NCBI GenBank assembly: GCA_942159475.1
Contig: OW804095.1
Coordinates: 63,206,773 to 63,270,772, forward strand
DNA length: 64,000 nt
Reading direction: 5' to 3'
Origin: Sthenelais limicola
Taxonomy: Eukaryota > Annelida > Polychaeta > Phyllodocida > Sigalionidae
Shown piece by piece: positions 1 to 13,429 of the stretch. Numbering within the stretch: the stretch's first letter is position 1; each line of letters begins with the position of its first letter. The translations under genes were made by a program, and so were the position numbers. The notes beneath the pieces were generated by a model that worked only from the letters and a program-made list of their open reading frames with translations, was not told where the DNA came from and ran no database searches.

Positions 1-3000
1 CGGGAAATAACTTAATCAAATCAACCAGCAACCACTGTGTCGTCGCTATACCGGAAGTTGGGTGACCCGTCCAGAGACGGTAGAGGTTCATTGGTCACTG
101 GATTTTAGCCATAAGTCAAATATATTTTCGAGAGTTATTAAATCCATCGTTATTTAGATATGAAATACCTGTTTGTATAAGCAGCTAGCAAACAGGTTTA
201 TTTACTTCTTAATTGGGTACATTTATCAAATGAAATGCGATTAAAATGGAATGTAAATACTTAATTGCTAGCGATAGACATGGAAAACCCAGAAACTTGT
301 TACTGTAAAGTATATTTTGTCATAAATAAAAAGTGTTGCTGATAGATAGAATTGACTATGCATGCATAATGATGCATATGCTATGATAATGACAAGTGCT
401 GGCGTCTAGTGGTTGCGTTGCTACACTTTATACCTGACAGGGTGCGCATATTATTATGGAATCTCAGCGTTTGTATGATCTATGAGACTGTCCTCTCTTT
501 AACAATGCTCGCCTTGATATATATATTATATATATAAAGTCGCAGCAATCTGAAGGACAAGAAATAATTATAGAAACACAACACAAGGACGAATTCTTCA
601 TAGTGTTTTATTTGTCCTTTTCATATTATGACGAGTGAATTTATATATCCATATTTTCACCTTCCATTTAATTAAAATGTGATTCACTGAATGTATACAA
701 GTTAGACATTGATTTATCCAGTTCTAAACTAAGATATCAATTCATGCATAATGAGGATGAGGAAGCATAACCGGAACTGATATTACCTTCATTTCCTATT
801 TGCAGAAATACATGACATGTTCTTCAGACTAAAATAATTTCATAGGAAAGAAATTACCAGATTACAAAAATGAAATAAATAAAATAGCCCTCTTACCATG
901 AGCAGCATCACATCTATATACATTATAAAAAATAATATCTTAAACAATCCACTCCGCAGTAGTGTATAATATTCACACAACGAGGTTGAGGACCGATTAG
1001 CAAATTAAGCATCGGCGTTTTGAAATAAAGCTATACATCATTTAAATGAAGCGATTTTGTAAGGATGGTGTTATTTCCTGACTGGAATTAAACCACACAC
1101 ATATCAATTGACCACTTGATCTATCCAAAATGTTGCTCTCTAGGCATCAGTTGATAGCTGCAGTTGAAGTGTATGAGTTACTGGACGTTCTGTAAACTTC
1201 TCTTTAACTTTCAAGTAGATGAATGACGCACACAGAATAACAATTACTTGATCTGCCAACCAGGACCAAATTCATTTTACACATATTCTTAGATATTTAT
1301 ATGATACACAGAATTACAGATAGCATATGACTGTGGTATGTTGTTTATCTAAATAATGTGCTACCACGGGCATACATGTTAAAATATCGGTGTACAATTT
1401 CGCTGAGATTGTTGATAGTATAGGTCTTCAGTGCATGAAGTCGAAAAGAAATCCGTTTAACCTGCATTTCCCCTTATGTCTATTTCCTTGGGTGAACCAA
1501 ACATAAAATGCGTAAAGTATAATGCGTTTGTATACGATATATATATGTAAAGACCACATTGATTTATAACGGATTGACAAACTTATAATCGACCACCATT
1601 CACATTATGCACAATCAAAATATAATACCTTGACATACATTGTTATATCACCATTATGTAATCACAACCTAAAGAAAATAGAGGGTTGGGATCGGGAACA
1701 ATATACATCTGTTTCACAACATCAACCAGACTGCTTCAACAAGACAAGTCCTCTCATAATGAAGTTAATATACTTTGGTTAATATATAACAACTAATTAC
1801 ATCAAAACACTGAATAACTGTGTATTATAATGATTAACCTCGTAGTCAATCTCTCCATTTCCTAATATGCATGTGTGGTTCAAAGATAGACAAAATAAAA
1901 TGCACTGTAGATTTTTAACAAGACATCTTGACCAAGAATTGAGAGCTTCCGCCCATACTGACAACAGGCGAATTACAAAAGTTAGGTAATTTCAAGACGT
2001 TAACACTGACAATAGGCTATATTTCCTGTATGGTATAATAGTACACTTAAATATGTTGACACTAGTTCGTGGACACTTAGCTTATACAAACCAATGCTTG
2101 TCCATATCACGACATATAACTAGTCTATATATCACTCTCGTTAGCATCGCGAATCCCGCCCGGAAATGTCCATTATTTTAAAGACAACCATTCTGAAGGA
2201 TTCTCACTTATTTCCCTACACCCCCGCCTTAACAAACAAAGCCGATTCACTCACTGAATAAATAAGCTACTAAACTATGGAGACAATGTATGAATAAAAT
2301 CATTTTGGTATAAATGAAATCAAAATATCAAAATGTTTACGTAAGTCACAGTGTGATATTGATAAGGGTATGCAAGTGCGGATCCAGAATTCTGGGGCAA
2401 GGCGGGCGGAATGCAGATCATTTAATTATAATCTGCGATCAGCATGAGAGTCCGATGATTGACATAAACCGGTATCACATCTGGCGTAATCAAAAACCTT
2501 TCATTAATTTCAAGTTTAAGAAGACAAAAAAAACTACCAGATTTAAGGAGTGATGAGGTCCTGTACATAACAGTGCATGGGGCCCCTCTGGATTCGCCCA
2601 CGGTTTATCACCATGAAGGCTATGATAACTTTGTTCCCGAGACCGCCGTTTAAACAAGATGTTGGACCTAGCTTATATTCCAGCTGACCATAGAACCAAA
2701 AATGGGTTAGTTTCTATTTTGCAACACATGCCAAACTTTGAAATTACAAAATCTCCTTGTGGAAACTTTGTGAGAGAGAAAGGCTTTCTCTGGCAACATG
2801 GCCTCTTCAAGATCAAACCGGCATGCACATGTAGGCCTATACGCCAGCAACTTGAAAGGCCTATACAGGTTCAGGATTGGACACCAATTGTAATTCTCTT
2901 CGAGTTCCTCAGGTTCTACATCACATTATTGAATTTCTCTCACCGAGTCCAATACAATTACAATCTGGTTGGTGTTCGAAGTATGTTGGGCATCGTCGTG

Positions 3001-3114
3001 CCGCCGAGCAAACTCACCGAGACCGCCAGACGTTCAGCGACCTAAGCCACTTCACTTCCGTCCGTCGACCTAATACATCAAAACCGAACGAGACTAACCC
3101 ATTATCACCCACTC
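1..3114 (-). other. 3' side of the RASD-type gene: 3'UTR and flank, no other gene seen
   Basis: The sequence is AT-rich. The open frames here (2314-2553, 2659-3045, 2877-3125, all plus) show no family resemblance. The part nearest 3115 should be 3'UTR of the GTPase gene. No mobile element was recognised. Confidence 0.4.
2421..2426 (-). promoter_or_regulatory. candidate poly(A) signal of the RASD-type gene
   Basis: This is the first ATTAAA on the minus strand after the stop codon and implies a 3'UTR of roughly 0.7 kb. Canonical AATAAA on the same strand occurs further on, at about 607-612 and 198-203. Which is used cannot be told. Confidence 0.2.
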
Positions 3115-3680
3115 TCACTGTATAATGCACCTCGAAACAGTGTCTAATGGTCCTCTGTTGTCGTTATCAGGAGTATTTGTACTCCTTTGAGTCTGCAGGA
3201 CCAGGAGATCAGTTCGAATACTTGGTCTACGAGCATTTGGGGCTATCGCACCGCATGCGTCACTCAAACGTCGTCTGATCGTCATTCCACGTCGAAAGCT
3301 TCCTCCAGCACTACTAGGCCCACCGACATAAGACGGCTGCACCTTCCTGTGCAAAGAGGGACTCATTTCTGTTGGCAGTTGCGCAAGCATGAAAAGCTTA
3401 AGGAAAATCTCTTCTATGTTGATGTTTTTCTTGGCTGAAGCTTCCACCGCGCCACAACCGCCAGCACTTTCAACCAATAATTTTACCTCATCTGTCTCGA
3501 TTTCCCGCTCTGATTCCTTATCACATTTGTTGCCTACAACAACCATTGGAGTGGTTCCCACCCGACGTCGTTGCGAAGTTGGTCCGTGTCCTCTGGACTC
3601 CCAGACCTGGTGTTGGAGTCGTTTTACTTCTTCAAAGCTTTCTCTGTTATCTATTGCGTAGACGAGGATGAACAGATCAC
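3115..3680 (-). CDS. RASD-type Ras-like GTPase, coding exon 2 (terminal)
   Basis: This is the C-terminal half of the same GTPase, residues 96-283. The acceptor is ..TTTACTTTTAG|GTGATCTG; joining it to exon 1 restores Gly96 and gives LLTGDLFILVYAIDN, the uninterrupted family sequence. The exon shows NKCD (146-149, guanine specificity), SAKKN (177-181), the RASD signature LPTEMSPSLHRKV (197-209), a basic stretch RRGMTIRRR (225-233), the family motif APNARRPSIRTDL (242-254) and a terminal CIIQ (280-283). CIIQ is a CAAX box, and a terminal Gln favours farnesylation. The stop is TGA at 3117-3115. The total of 283 residues fits the family, where mammalian RASD1 has about 281. The segment 124-139 between the switch domain and NKCD is Arg/Gly-rich and unlike the vertebrate proteins as I recall them. 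No frameshift or missing key residue is seen, so the gene looks intact. Confidence 0.95.
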
Positions 3681-3820
3681 CTAAAAGTAAACATATATAT
3701 ACGTTGTACTTTCTGTAACAAACGATCACAATATACATAAAAAACCTTTCGGTTCTTCATGATTATATTATTCATTGATTATTATTACACATGCAACCAT
3801 ACATGTATACACACATACAG

Positions 3821-3852
3821 ATAGACAAACAGACAAACAGACAGACAGACAT
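3821..3852. repeat. (ACAG/ACAA)n microsatellite
   Basis: About 32 bp of alternating agacaaac and agac units, just inside the 3' end of the big intron, roughly 140 bp from the acceptor. Confidence 0.7.
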
Positions 3853-4439
3853 ACGTATAATTATGCAGACAGAGTAACCCAAAATGATGTATTTAAATTG
3901 TCCCCACGTGTAAGGACACACACATATAGTAGACCTAATGATCTTTAATCATCTAAATGTTAAGGTACCATATTTTCGCATACTTTTCTTTTCAGTTGAT
4001 GCCAGTTCGCCGTGTCAATATCTGAGGTTGCCTTCTACCTTATACGACAGGAGAATTAATGAGCAGCAACATGAATGCTAAATTTGCCTTTGAATCTTCT
4101 CCCTGTTTTCAGAGCTGCTGAGAAACCAAAATATAAGACTTTCATTGATTAGAAAGGGCGTGAATTGTACGAATAATAAGCACGTGTCACGCTGTTTGTT
4201 CCCTTTAATGTCTTTGAAGTATTTCCATGTCCTTTAAAGCTATAACGTGACCGAGAAAATGGATTGTTAATGACAAAGTAGGGACACCATGAGGGGATCG
4301 AATATACACTCTCTAACACGTACCATAATTTGGCAAACAACCAATTGTTTCCTCTCCAGTTCATGTATACACACAAACCATTGGTTCTTCCTTTCAACTA
4401 TAGGCTCCAAATAGTGGAGTAACTGCCCCTTCTAAAACA

Positions 4440-4795
4440 AATTTAACCTCAGGTAGAGAAGACTGTCCTGCCGCAGATGGGAATCCAACCCATGTCCTCC
4501 GTATTGCATTTCTGTTGCCCTGCCATATATATGCTGAGTTATTAGCGTTGCCTTGTCCATATACCCCAATCACTCTATCCCAAAATCACCCACAGGGCAA
4601 CTGCACTCCGCCCCCCCCCCTCCTTTTCAAAGTCTGGAAAGAAGCCCACCATATAATCCTATGTGATCACATCATCATGGTACCGACTACAGTGACCCGA
4701 GGAAGGAAGACTGCCTCCCAAGGCTGGAATCGAACCCGCGACCTCCGTATTACATATATATCTGGGGCTCTATGTGGTCTGAGCTACCCGGGCTG
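4440..4795 (-). mobile_element. tRNA-derived SINE, apparently dimeric
   Basis: Read on the minus strand, 4793-4722 is a tRNA-like head starting GCCCGGGTAGCTCAG, with an A-box-like TAGCTCAGACCACATAGAGC and a perfect B box GGTTCGATTCC. This is closest to a tRNA-Lys type. About 250 bp further on, at about 4527-4470, a second, more decayed head repeats AATACGGAGG followed by a degenerate B box GGGTTGGATTCC. The shared AATACGGAGG before both B boxes says the two are related, hence a dimeric SINE or a nested pair. Between them is a poly-C run. The promoter elements point to RNA polymerase III ancestry. Confidence 0.65.
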
Positions 4796-6151
4796 TCTCA
4801 ACTGTCAATCTATCCCAATCATTCCAACACAAGGTCAACCATATAGAGTACCGTTGCCTGACTGTGCGCGGGAGAACGTGTTCCATCTCTCCTTTAAAAG
4901 ACTAGAGACATCATGGGGAAATACCAAGCTTGCTTGTTTCTCGCCTGTAAATATATATTTTATGCCGTGTTGCGAAAGACACAACCTCTTTGTTATTACT
5001 TTAGTTTCGTGACAAGCTTAAATAATAGAGATTGGAACGGAAAGTTGTTTCTCGGGGTCTTCTGAGAAGATTATATATACATGTATACAGGATTTTAGAA
5101 ATAACGGACTGTATAGCTTCTGGCATAGTTACACAAAAGATTATTTAAAAAAAATCTTACAGATTTATACGTGATATTCTCAGTTGTCCTTATGAAAATA
5201 TAAATGATCAAAAGTTGAGGTAATAAATCCATTACATTGATCAACATTTTTTCGATTTAGTACAGTACAATTCTCGAGGGAATGAGTAGGACAGCAGAAC
5301 GCAAAACACTTTCAATGCTATTTTATAATGTAACGATCTTTCTGCTGATAAAGTCTGTTGTGTTTCAAATGTACCATATTTCCCTGTTAAAGCGTCGAGT
5401 ATTGAGGGTAATGGACCCCCCCCCCGTAGATCATGCTGCGACTCTTCAGGTTTACATTTACAAAGGTCAGTGTAATATTGTGTAAACAATTTTGATTCAA
5501 GAACAATAGATACGATAGTCTGGCGAAAGAATCTTGGCACGCGGGAATATCCTTTACTCTCCCGTTATTCTTTCCCAAGCTTATAATCGTTACTTTTAAA
5601 ACGACCCTGGTAGCCATTAGTGGCACAGCAATCTGACTGCGCTTCTCAGCTAATCACTTTCCCTCCACATCGTCAGTCATTGGAGCTAGACCATATTGCT
5701 AAAAGCTCCTCCCCAATGACACAGGTTGACCCGAGTCCTTTAATCATTACTTTTCCCAGATAGTCGAGAAGGCATCATGAACTCAGGTGAGGCGAGAGTG
5801 GACAGTGGTAGGAAAAGGAATGGAAATACTTACAAAGGAAATAAGAGTGACCTAGCTGGTGAGAGGGAGAGCTTGGCAGATTGAGAGAAGATAAAAAGGG
5901 GAAAGCGGTTTAGATGGAGGGAGACTTGGTCGCAATGCTGATGAACATATAATACGTCCATGGTGTATTTCAGCGTATCTCTGTCTTAAAACGTTTGCCA
6001 CATAACATATCCAATGAAACTATGGGGTATTCGGCGGTCGACATAGGCTGTATGATAAACTGTATTAACCAATGTGTATTTTCTATGCTAAACTTCAATG
6101 CTAAAATCCAAAAACAACCATAATTATAATATGGTTATAAATTCTATATTG

Positions 6152-6292
6152 GTAGTAATGATGCTAATCAAGGTATTACTCTTAAATGGTCATTTCCGAG
6201 TGTATTTATAAGCCTCTTGATCGTAGTAGTGATGGTAATCAAGGTACTTACCTTTGACTGTTCATTCTGAACACATAAGCTTCTTGATTGTA
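6152..6292. repeat. two-copy degenerate tandem duplication, ~72 bp
   Basis: The segment starting gtagtaatgatgctaatcaa recurs at about 6224 as gtagtagtgatggtaatcaa. Both copies end in a CTTGAT block. Identity is roughly three quarters by eye. Confidence 0.5.
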
Positions 6293-6433
6293 AGTTCTGT
6301 TTTTAAATGTATTATGGTAGCAAATTCTTTTTACTGTCTATACTTCAAAAAAATGTATTAATATAGTATGTAAGCTGAGAATATAGTACTTGTACGTGAG
6401 CTTATAAATAATCAAATACACAAGGAAAGCATG

Positions 6434-6515
6434 GGGCCTTGCTTTATTGTCGAGTGGTTAAGGAAACTTGCCTTCTTTTCGTTTACCAAGCACACGTTCG
6501 GAGCCTATGTAAGTT
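6434..6515 (+). mobile_element. decayed tRNA-related SINE head
   Basis: It contains GTCGAGTGGTTAAGG, an A-box-like D arm of Ser/Leu tRNA type, and about 45 bp later ACGTTCGGAGCC, a B-box-like T arm. The acceptor stem is not preserved, so it is not a working tRNA gene. Confidence 0.4.
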
Positions 6516-6519
6516 ATGT

Positions 6520-9500
6520 AGATAGTTGTACTAATAATTATAGTCGATGCATCATGTTGAAAAAAATATAATACCCTACATTGATTTTATATTTAAAACG
6601 ACACAATCTCTATAAAACTGTACTAACCTCAGTAATCGACCCAGAAACTGTCATTTGCACATGCCTCCTTTTTTGACACTTAGTGCTGAGTTCGCTGACA
6701 GATACTGTGAGGCGGAGGTGAGGTATTATACCTCAGCGTAGAGGCAGAATGAATGGATTTGTCAGGAACACTAGCACCATCACAGTTCCACCTACGCTGC
6801 CCTTTAGATCCCAACGTGAACTCAATATGTAACGATTTCGTTGCCTTGCCAGTTCCATACACAAGTGCACTTAGAATTCTACCAACACTTTTGTATAGAA
6901 GAAAAACATACACATGTATATTGGGGTGTTTTTCCCGGGATAACACTGAGTAAACTACAAATGATTTGTATATTGATATCATTACATCCAGTAATAACCT
7001 TTTTCACACCATTACACGTCAAGATGTGCGTCGAGATAACTACATTGTGATTTATACTTATTTGATAAGATAATAATAATTATGACATTTTACACCTATT
7101 TGATAATCAGAGGCATTTGATGCAGTGGTCATGCAACTGAAGAGACTGCATTCAATGAGAAGGAGAAACAGGGAGAAGCAGGCAGGGGCTTTTTCTCACT
7201 GTAATTATTCACACATAAAACTCAGTTATACGCTTCTCTTAAAAGCAGTTTCCTTCCCTATTTTATAATGCATTAACCAGAGGTAATATTCAGTCCTTCC
7301 CGTTCAGCATTTACGTTTTGGGATCTATGCAGCAAACGCAATTTTCCAAGTTTCATGCATTGTCCTATGCAGTTGGGGTCTAGTTTTGTGCAGTGATCGA
7401 CACATCCCTCGGCATTCCTAGGGAACAGCGTTCTATCATAGACCAAATTGAATCCAGGGCTTTAAACTGGGAAACCCGCAGAAGTCCTGACATGGCAAGG
7501 ACATCTCCCCTCCTCCATCATTCCTATTAGAAGGTCAGACAGTAGACCAATCTTGTTATCCCCGTCGCCAAGGTATCTGAACACAAAGCCCGGAACTAGC
7601 TTCTCCCCAGGTAAAGGTGCCTGGATTAATGCTACCAGTTGCGAGGTACATTTGCCAGGTTCTTTCCAATTAACAGAGAGGACTTTCTATATAAAAATAG
7701 GGATCAGTGCAGTATTAGGATTGTGATCGTTGTTGTTGTTGTAACGTTTTTATTCTTACATTCAGATAGGTACATCTATGTTTCCATCTATTTTCTTTTG
7801 TGTCCTACACATGACTTTCCGTATATTACTTTTTCTACACAACAATAATTGAAAATAAGATATATTATACTATCAATGAAATAGGTATAAATTCTACGTT
7901 CTGTTACTTAAAGATAATAAACATTTCTATACAGTATATATAAGTATTAATGTGCTGGTACACTAGGCAGTTGAGTTATATCATATCGACTTTAGAATTG
8001 TGTTCGACTAGGAGATATCTTTCTCAATATTTAGAAAGCACTCCTAATCATTGACTCTTTCGAAGCAATATTAGCGATCACTGCAACATGTGTGTAGTTG
8101 ATACTTATGAAATTAGTTAAGTAGACATCCTTTCACACCGATGTTGGGAATAGTTGATTCCGAAATCATCCAGTAACGGTATCTACAATTCATTCGAAGC
8201 CTGCCACTCTTTTAAATCTGCCTCAAGTCAACGACAGGGGTCTCAAAACACAAGGGAAGCTATGTTCACCACCTGTTCCCATTAAGGATGCTGCTGCAAA
8301 ATAAGAATCGCGTTCTTGGTTTTTCGCTCTTTGCAGTCCATCCTATTGATGAGTATTTTTTGCCCGCTGTTGCTTCTGAGATTAATAATTCCATAATGGG
8401 AATCCACAAAAGTCTCGTTCCATCAGTCCTCTAGGCCATGATCCAAGTCACTTCATCAGGTTTATAGGCATAGTGTATTACTTGAATTAAAACGCAATAC
8501 AACATATTATGGTGACTTTCATGGTTTTAGATGATCTCGGAAATCTCTTTGGAAACACAAAGAGGGTGGAAGGATGAAAAGGATACTAAGTTAATTGATG
8601 ATTTCCAAACTAAATCTGTTCTTTTCTGTTTATGGAAATGTTTAAACTGATCCTTATGGAAGAGGCATATTCTTTACAGTGAGTCGATCTACATTGCAAT
8701 TCAACCCTAGAGAATCCCTTCTATGGTTAATTTCTAACAATTTTATTGTGGTATTCATAGTGCTTAATAACCCGAAACTTGAAACCCCAAATAAAATCCT
8801 ATAATGTACTAGTAATACTTTCGCTAATTTGAATGATAATTAAGATTAAAACCAAATGAGTCATACACAATAGTATTATGAAGAAATCATCCTAACCTAA
8901 CATACTTACGCTATTCTATTGTAAATGTGGTCAATTGTGTTGATAGCGAGACCATGTCTTCTATAATTGGAATTCAACCAACAATGTATTTTGGGCCAAT
9001 TAATTCATAGTGATATTAAAGTTGATAAACATCAAATAAACAATACAGGTAACTTTCCAAGCGTATGTCGGGCAGACCAATACACTCTACTTTTCATAAT
9101 AAGATTCTTGGTAGTGCTTTTAAGTTTTGAAAATTACATGGTTTAAGCCACGTAAATAGAGCCTTAATAAATGGCAATATATTTATGGGCATATTACTCG
9201 TTACTAGAATAATAACTAATAACTAGCATCTAGAATAATAAAGGTCAAGAGGTAGACGTAATCACCTATACGAATTATGCCTATCTAGTATATTACAAGA
9301 TTTATGTCACCCACTTGTTTTGGCAAGGGCAATACCCCAATGACATAAGGCTGCTTTTAGAATCATCTTGAAGTCACATTTGCATATATGTCCACAGTAT
9401 GACGAAGTAAGTCCTTTTTGTTACTTCTCTGAATCAATCTCATGAAAAAGCCTAGCTGGGGTCCAATGGGCATGGGCACAAATGACAGACGTTGAGGACA

Positions 9501-9993
9501 TTGTGCCTTCTGGTAACTTTCTTACACTGGAAATAGGTTAAGAACAAAGGAATCAGACCATGTATGGCCAACTCAAAGGGACCAGGGTGTTCGCAAATGG
9601 CCTATACAGTGATGATACAAAAGAGAGTGATGATACAAAACAATTGTTGATTTGATCCACTAGACAAAGTAAGGTATAAGTTTGCTTTTGATTGAATGAA
9701 CTACATTTATCTATATTACTGTATCTATATAGCATTCTAATTAAAGGGAAAATGGCAACTGTTTGCACCAGTATGGATTTTTTTCATTTGGCTTATATTG
9801 TAATTAAAGAAATGAAAGAATGCTTAATTTTGAGAAAATTGCGTTTAGCGTCAAAATGATGGTCACTATGTGAGGGAACCATTGCGATTGAAACATAAGA
9901 GAAATCAATAATCTGATAACAATCGATAGGTTTGTGCTCAGTGGTATCTAAATCTCTAGTGCTATTAGGGTTTCTTGTTAGCCTTATAACGAG
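6520..9993. other. intron sequence with no recognised gene or element
   Basis: AT-rich single-copy-looking sequence. The longest frames (6680-6982 minus, 7639-7848 plus, 9553-9768 minus) have no family resemblance. A short duplicated gtgatgatacaaaa lies at about 9608-9638. Confidence 0.4.
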
Positions 9994-10157
9994 GTATAAT
10001 ATATAGATGGAACATAGCAAGGGGGAAGTCTGTACACTTGTTATTGACCGAGGGAGTGCGGGAAGTTAGAGGGCGTTAGCCCGAGATCTTCCGTGCTCCC
10101 GAGGATCACCCGTGGATCATCCAATTTCACCCGAGCTTTGTTCCATATTTATTACAC
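9994..10157. mobile_element. foldback MITE with hairpin core
   Basis: The termini are inverted: GTATAATATATAGATGGAAC at the left matches the complement of the right end, which reads GTGTAATAAATATGGAAC. Inside is a second inverted pair, cgagggagtgcgggaag against cttccgtgctcccgag, around a gagggcgttagcccgaga loop. The element is about 164 bp and has no coding capacity. Confidence 0.6.
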
Positions 10158-13100
10158 CCCATTAATGAATAAAAAATATAAATAACTAAAAATGAAAGAA
10201 GTAATTTCAGTTTTGGGCGGACCTACTTGTTGTATTCACCAAGGGTGGCATAATTTACATGTTATGCACCACTTTGACCAAGAGTGCCATACAATGCTGA
10301 AGCTATAGGCAACTAGAGCACATGGGTGTAATAAAACACAATATTATCGATAGTGTGTGTGCACTTCTGCCTCTTAGCTCCCGGGAATAGAGTCAAACAT
10401 AGATCAGGCTATATAAACACTTTAAAAATCTTTGCATTTTCTAATATTCTGATCTGCCGTAATCTGATTATCTCTAGATTCATAGATGTGCACTATGAGC
10501 CAGGTTTATGAATGTAGAATTCTGCATAGAAATTCGTTAACAAAATGCCCCAAAGCAGGACACGAAGAAAACAAATTCAAAAGGATAATTGTATCATCCA
10601 ATACATATTTGTATTGAAGACAATTCCATTAAGATTAAGATTAAATTAAGATTTCCAAATTCAAACGCATAATTCTATTGTACAATACATACTTTATGTA
10701 GGCCCTATACATGTATATAATATATGAAAGACCATACAATCAAAATTAATATTATTAACCTATGGGAGACCAGTAGTTATACAGGAAAGAGCCCTAGAGC
10801 TGGTAACTGAAATAATATTGTTTGATCGATGGGAACCCATGAAAGCCAATGGACGCAAAAGTATATATCGTTCTTTTCGCAGTATCTAGAAAATAGACAT
10901 CACATTCCCATGAGTGTCTGCATTATTTATTGATGTACCAGGTTGGTGAAAGGGGGCGTGTGGCACGTGCTTCTATATTCAACATCGACAGCCGGGTCAG
11001 ACAATCATGAGTGACATACGAAGCATTAGTGTCCCTAAGTTTAATCCTAGAACATCAAGATTTGGTTATCATGAAATTCGAAAGGGCAGACAGCATTATT
11101 TTCACCGAAATGAACGGCATTGACGAAGATCCCTTCTATCAGCAGACGTAAATAGGCATCGTTTGTCCCATTGTTAGTGGCTGATAGGAAACCCTGACCA
11201 TACCTTTAAAACCTATCGTCATTGATTATCAATGCATTGCAATCACAAATGTCTGAAGATGATGCATTATAGAATAAGGTTGTTCTACAGGTTGCTATTC
11301 ATGGACTCTAGCAGGTGTTACCACTCACGCGCCAGAAGGCAGGGAAGTGGGGATATATACTATAGTGACCCTATACACATGTAGCATACAATACTTGCAT
11401 AATGAAAAGGACAATTTAAAATTAAATTCGGTGAGAAAGCTGTAAAATGTTCAGGGATAGAGTACTTGTTACCCGTCAGAAGAAGTCAGAATTACAAGAT
11501 TCAGTCAAGTCAGCTCTTAACGTACGTAGGCCTGGAAACCGATCCCCATGGGAAGCCAGGGAAGCAATCCTCAAAGACAAACTTGAGGTTTTGGCATTCG
11601 ACATTCTCCCCAACCCTTTACGTATTGGTAGAAAAGACAACAACTGACCTTTCCTGCATCAATCAATTGGCAGTCATACACATCTAGAACTTCCTAGAAA
11701 TACGTATTTCTAAATCAAAATACCAGCCCAATGAGATGAAGGAATTGCAATGTAATACAATGTGTTGTAGATATTAGTGGCTACGTAAATAAGAGTTATA
11801 TGATGCTGCATATTGTTATACAGCAGTTATATTAATATGGTGTCTTTTCCAAAGCAGCAGACGCATTCTTCATATTCATCTGAGAGACCGCTCATATAAA
11901 CTTTATACATCTTGATTAATTCCTTACTTTGTATAAATAGAGTATCGATTCACCTAATAATCAAGCATTAGTCTTGGGAAGCAGTAAAATTAAAATCTAA
12001 CATGTTAACCATATATATGATCGAGAATCACTGTTGCAAATCTCCCATGCATATTGACATATATTATAGTGGGCCTATAGATAACAAATACGTGTGTGCA
12101 TTCCAAGCGTGGCACATATGCTACTGCAAAATGTGCCAACAAGTCCCCCAAATATGTGATGTTATCTTGGGAAAGACGCAATTATAGTTATTTCTATGTA
12201 AAAACCATGGCTAATATTAGCCCAGTGCAGAATAGTTTCATTATTTCATATTTGCCCTACCCAGAATCGTCACGAACTGCATTTTACCCTCACATTATTG
12301 TTTACTAAAGGAATCGTTAGATATACAGATAAATTGCTCCACTATATATAGTGTTTTCCGTGGCAATTACTATACTGCCACTTTGAACAGAACCGAGTGT
12401 TAACAAGTGCGGAATTGTTCTATGTCTCCCGGCTAGTCTGCGAACTGGAGCATCCATACATGTATGTGGGACTGACGTTTAGCCTATATATATAGAGGAA
12501 TGTCTACAACTGCCATCATGATCACGAGACGGCCATTAAAAGGCAGTACTTGAGTGAGAGAAGCAGAGGAAAGCTAATAAGGCCCGCAAAATGTGACCAT
12601 TAGAGCACGGAGGCGGGGGACATAGGTAGCTCTAACTAGGCATGGCCACTTAGTTTAAATGAACGCTTTCATAGAATTTACCAAATGCGTGCCCAAGGGG
12701 CTAATGAAGACCTAAACATTTTGCTTTTGATGGACTTCCAATAGGTTTCACTGTAACTATTTTCTCTGAGGAATAGGTTAAAAGAAATGTTAAAAATGTG
12801 CGTGAGGGGAACTGAGTTTATTGATTTCCATCTTCCAAACTCCGCACGCAATCGCAAGTCGTGTCCTTATGATGAGCCAAATGAACAATTAATTCTCTTT
12901 CTCAGCCTTTTCCCCGCCTACCATAATAGGCTATTCCTCTCAGGTCATTCTATCATTCTTTTGATAAATGCGCCATTCTAAACTACCTGTCGGGTTTGGT
13001 GTTTGCACCCTTGGCATTTTTGCATTCATGAGAGAATTGCACGTGTTTAAGACAGCATGATTTTCATTGCATTCAAATGTAGTGCCTACATTCAGATAGT

Positions 13101-13429
13101 TGCACGAATAGCACCTTGGCAGTATAGCATTTATCACCTGCTTCTGTTCTTTCACAATTGGAATGGAGCCTTGTCTTACATCAGAACATTTTGAGTACTA
13201 CAAAAGCAAAGGCGTTGGAAGCAGAAGTACAAGATCGACAATCTCGAATTTTTGACATTCACTATTCTTCCTGGGAGGCAAAAATATACACGCAAGCTGG
13301 CAAGTAAATTTGGAAGTCCCGAGAAAGGAGAGGAAAGAATAAAAAGGTGATGTCTTTCCAAATGTATCCCTACTCAGCGTAGGTGCTATATATTTTCATG
13401 TTACTCTTTTGTTAAACACTGATCTAAAA
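10158..13429. other. intron sequence, mostly featureless
   Basis: A short (ATTAAG)n-like run lies at 10628-10652, and a similar run lies at 47202-47225. Overlapping frames at 11447-11687 and 12787-12981 show no recognised family. Nothing else is supported. Confidence 0.4.
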
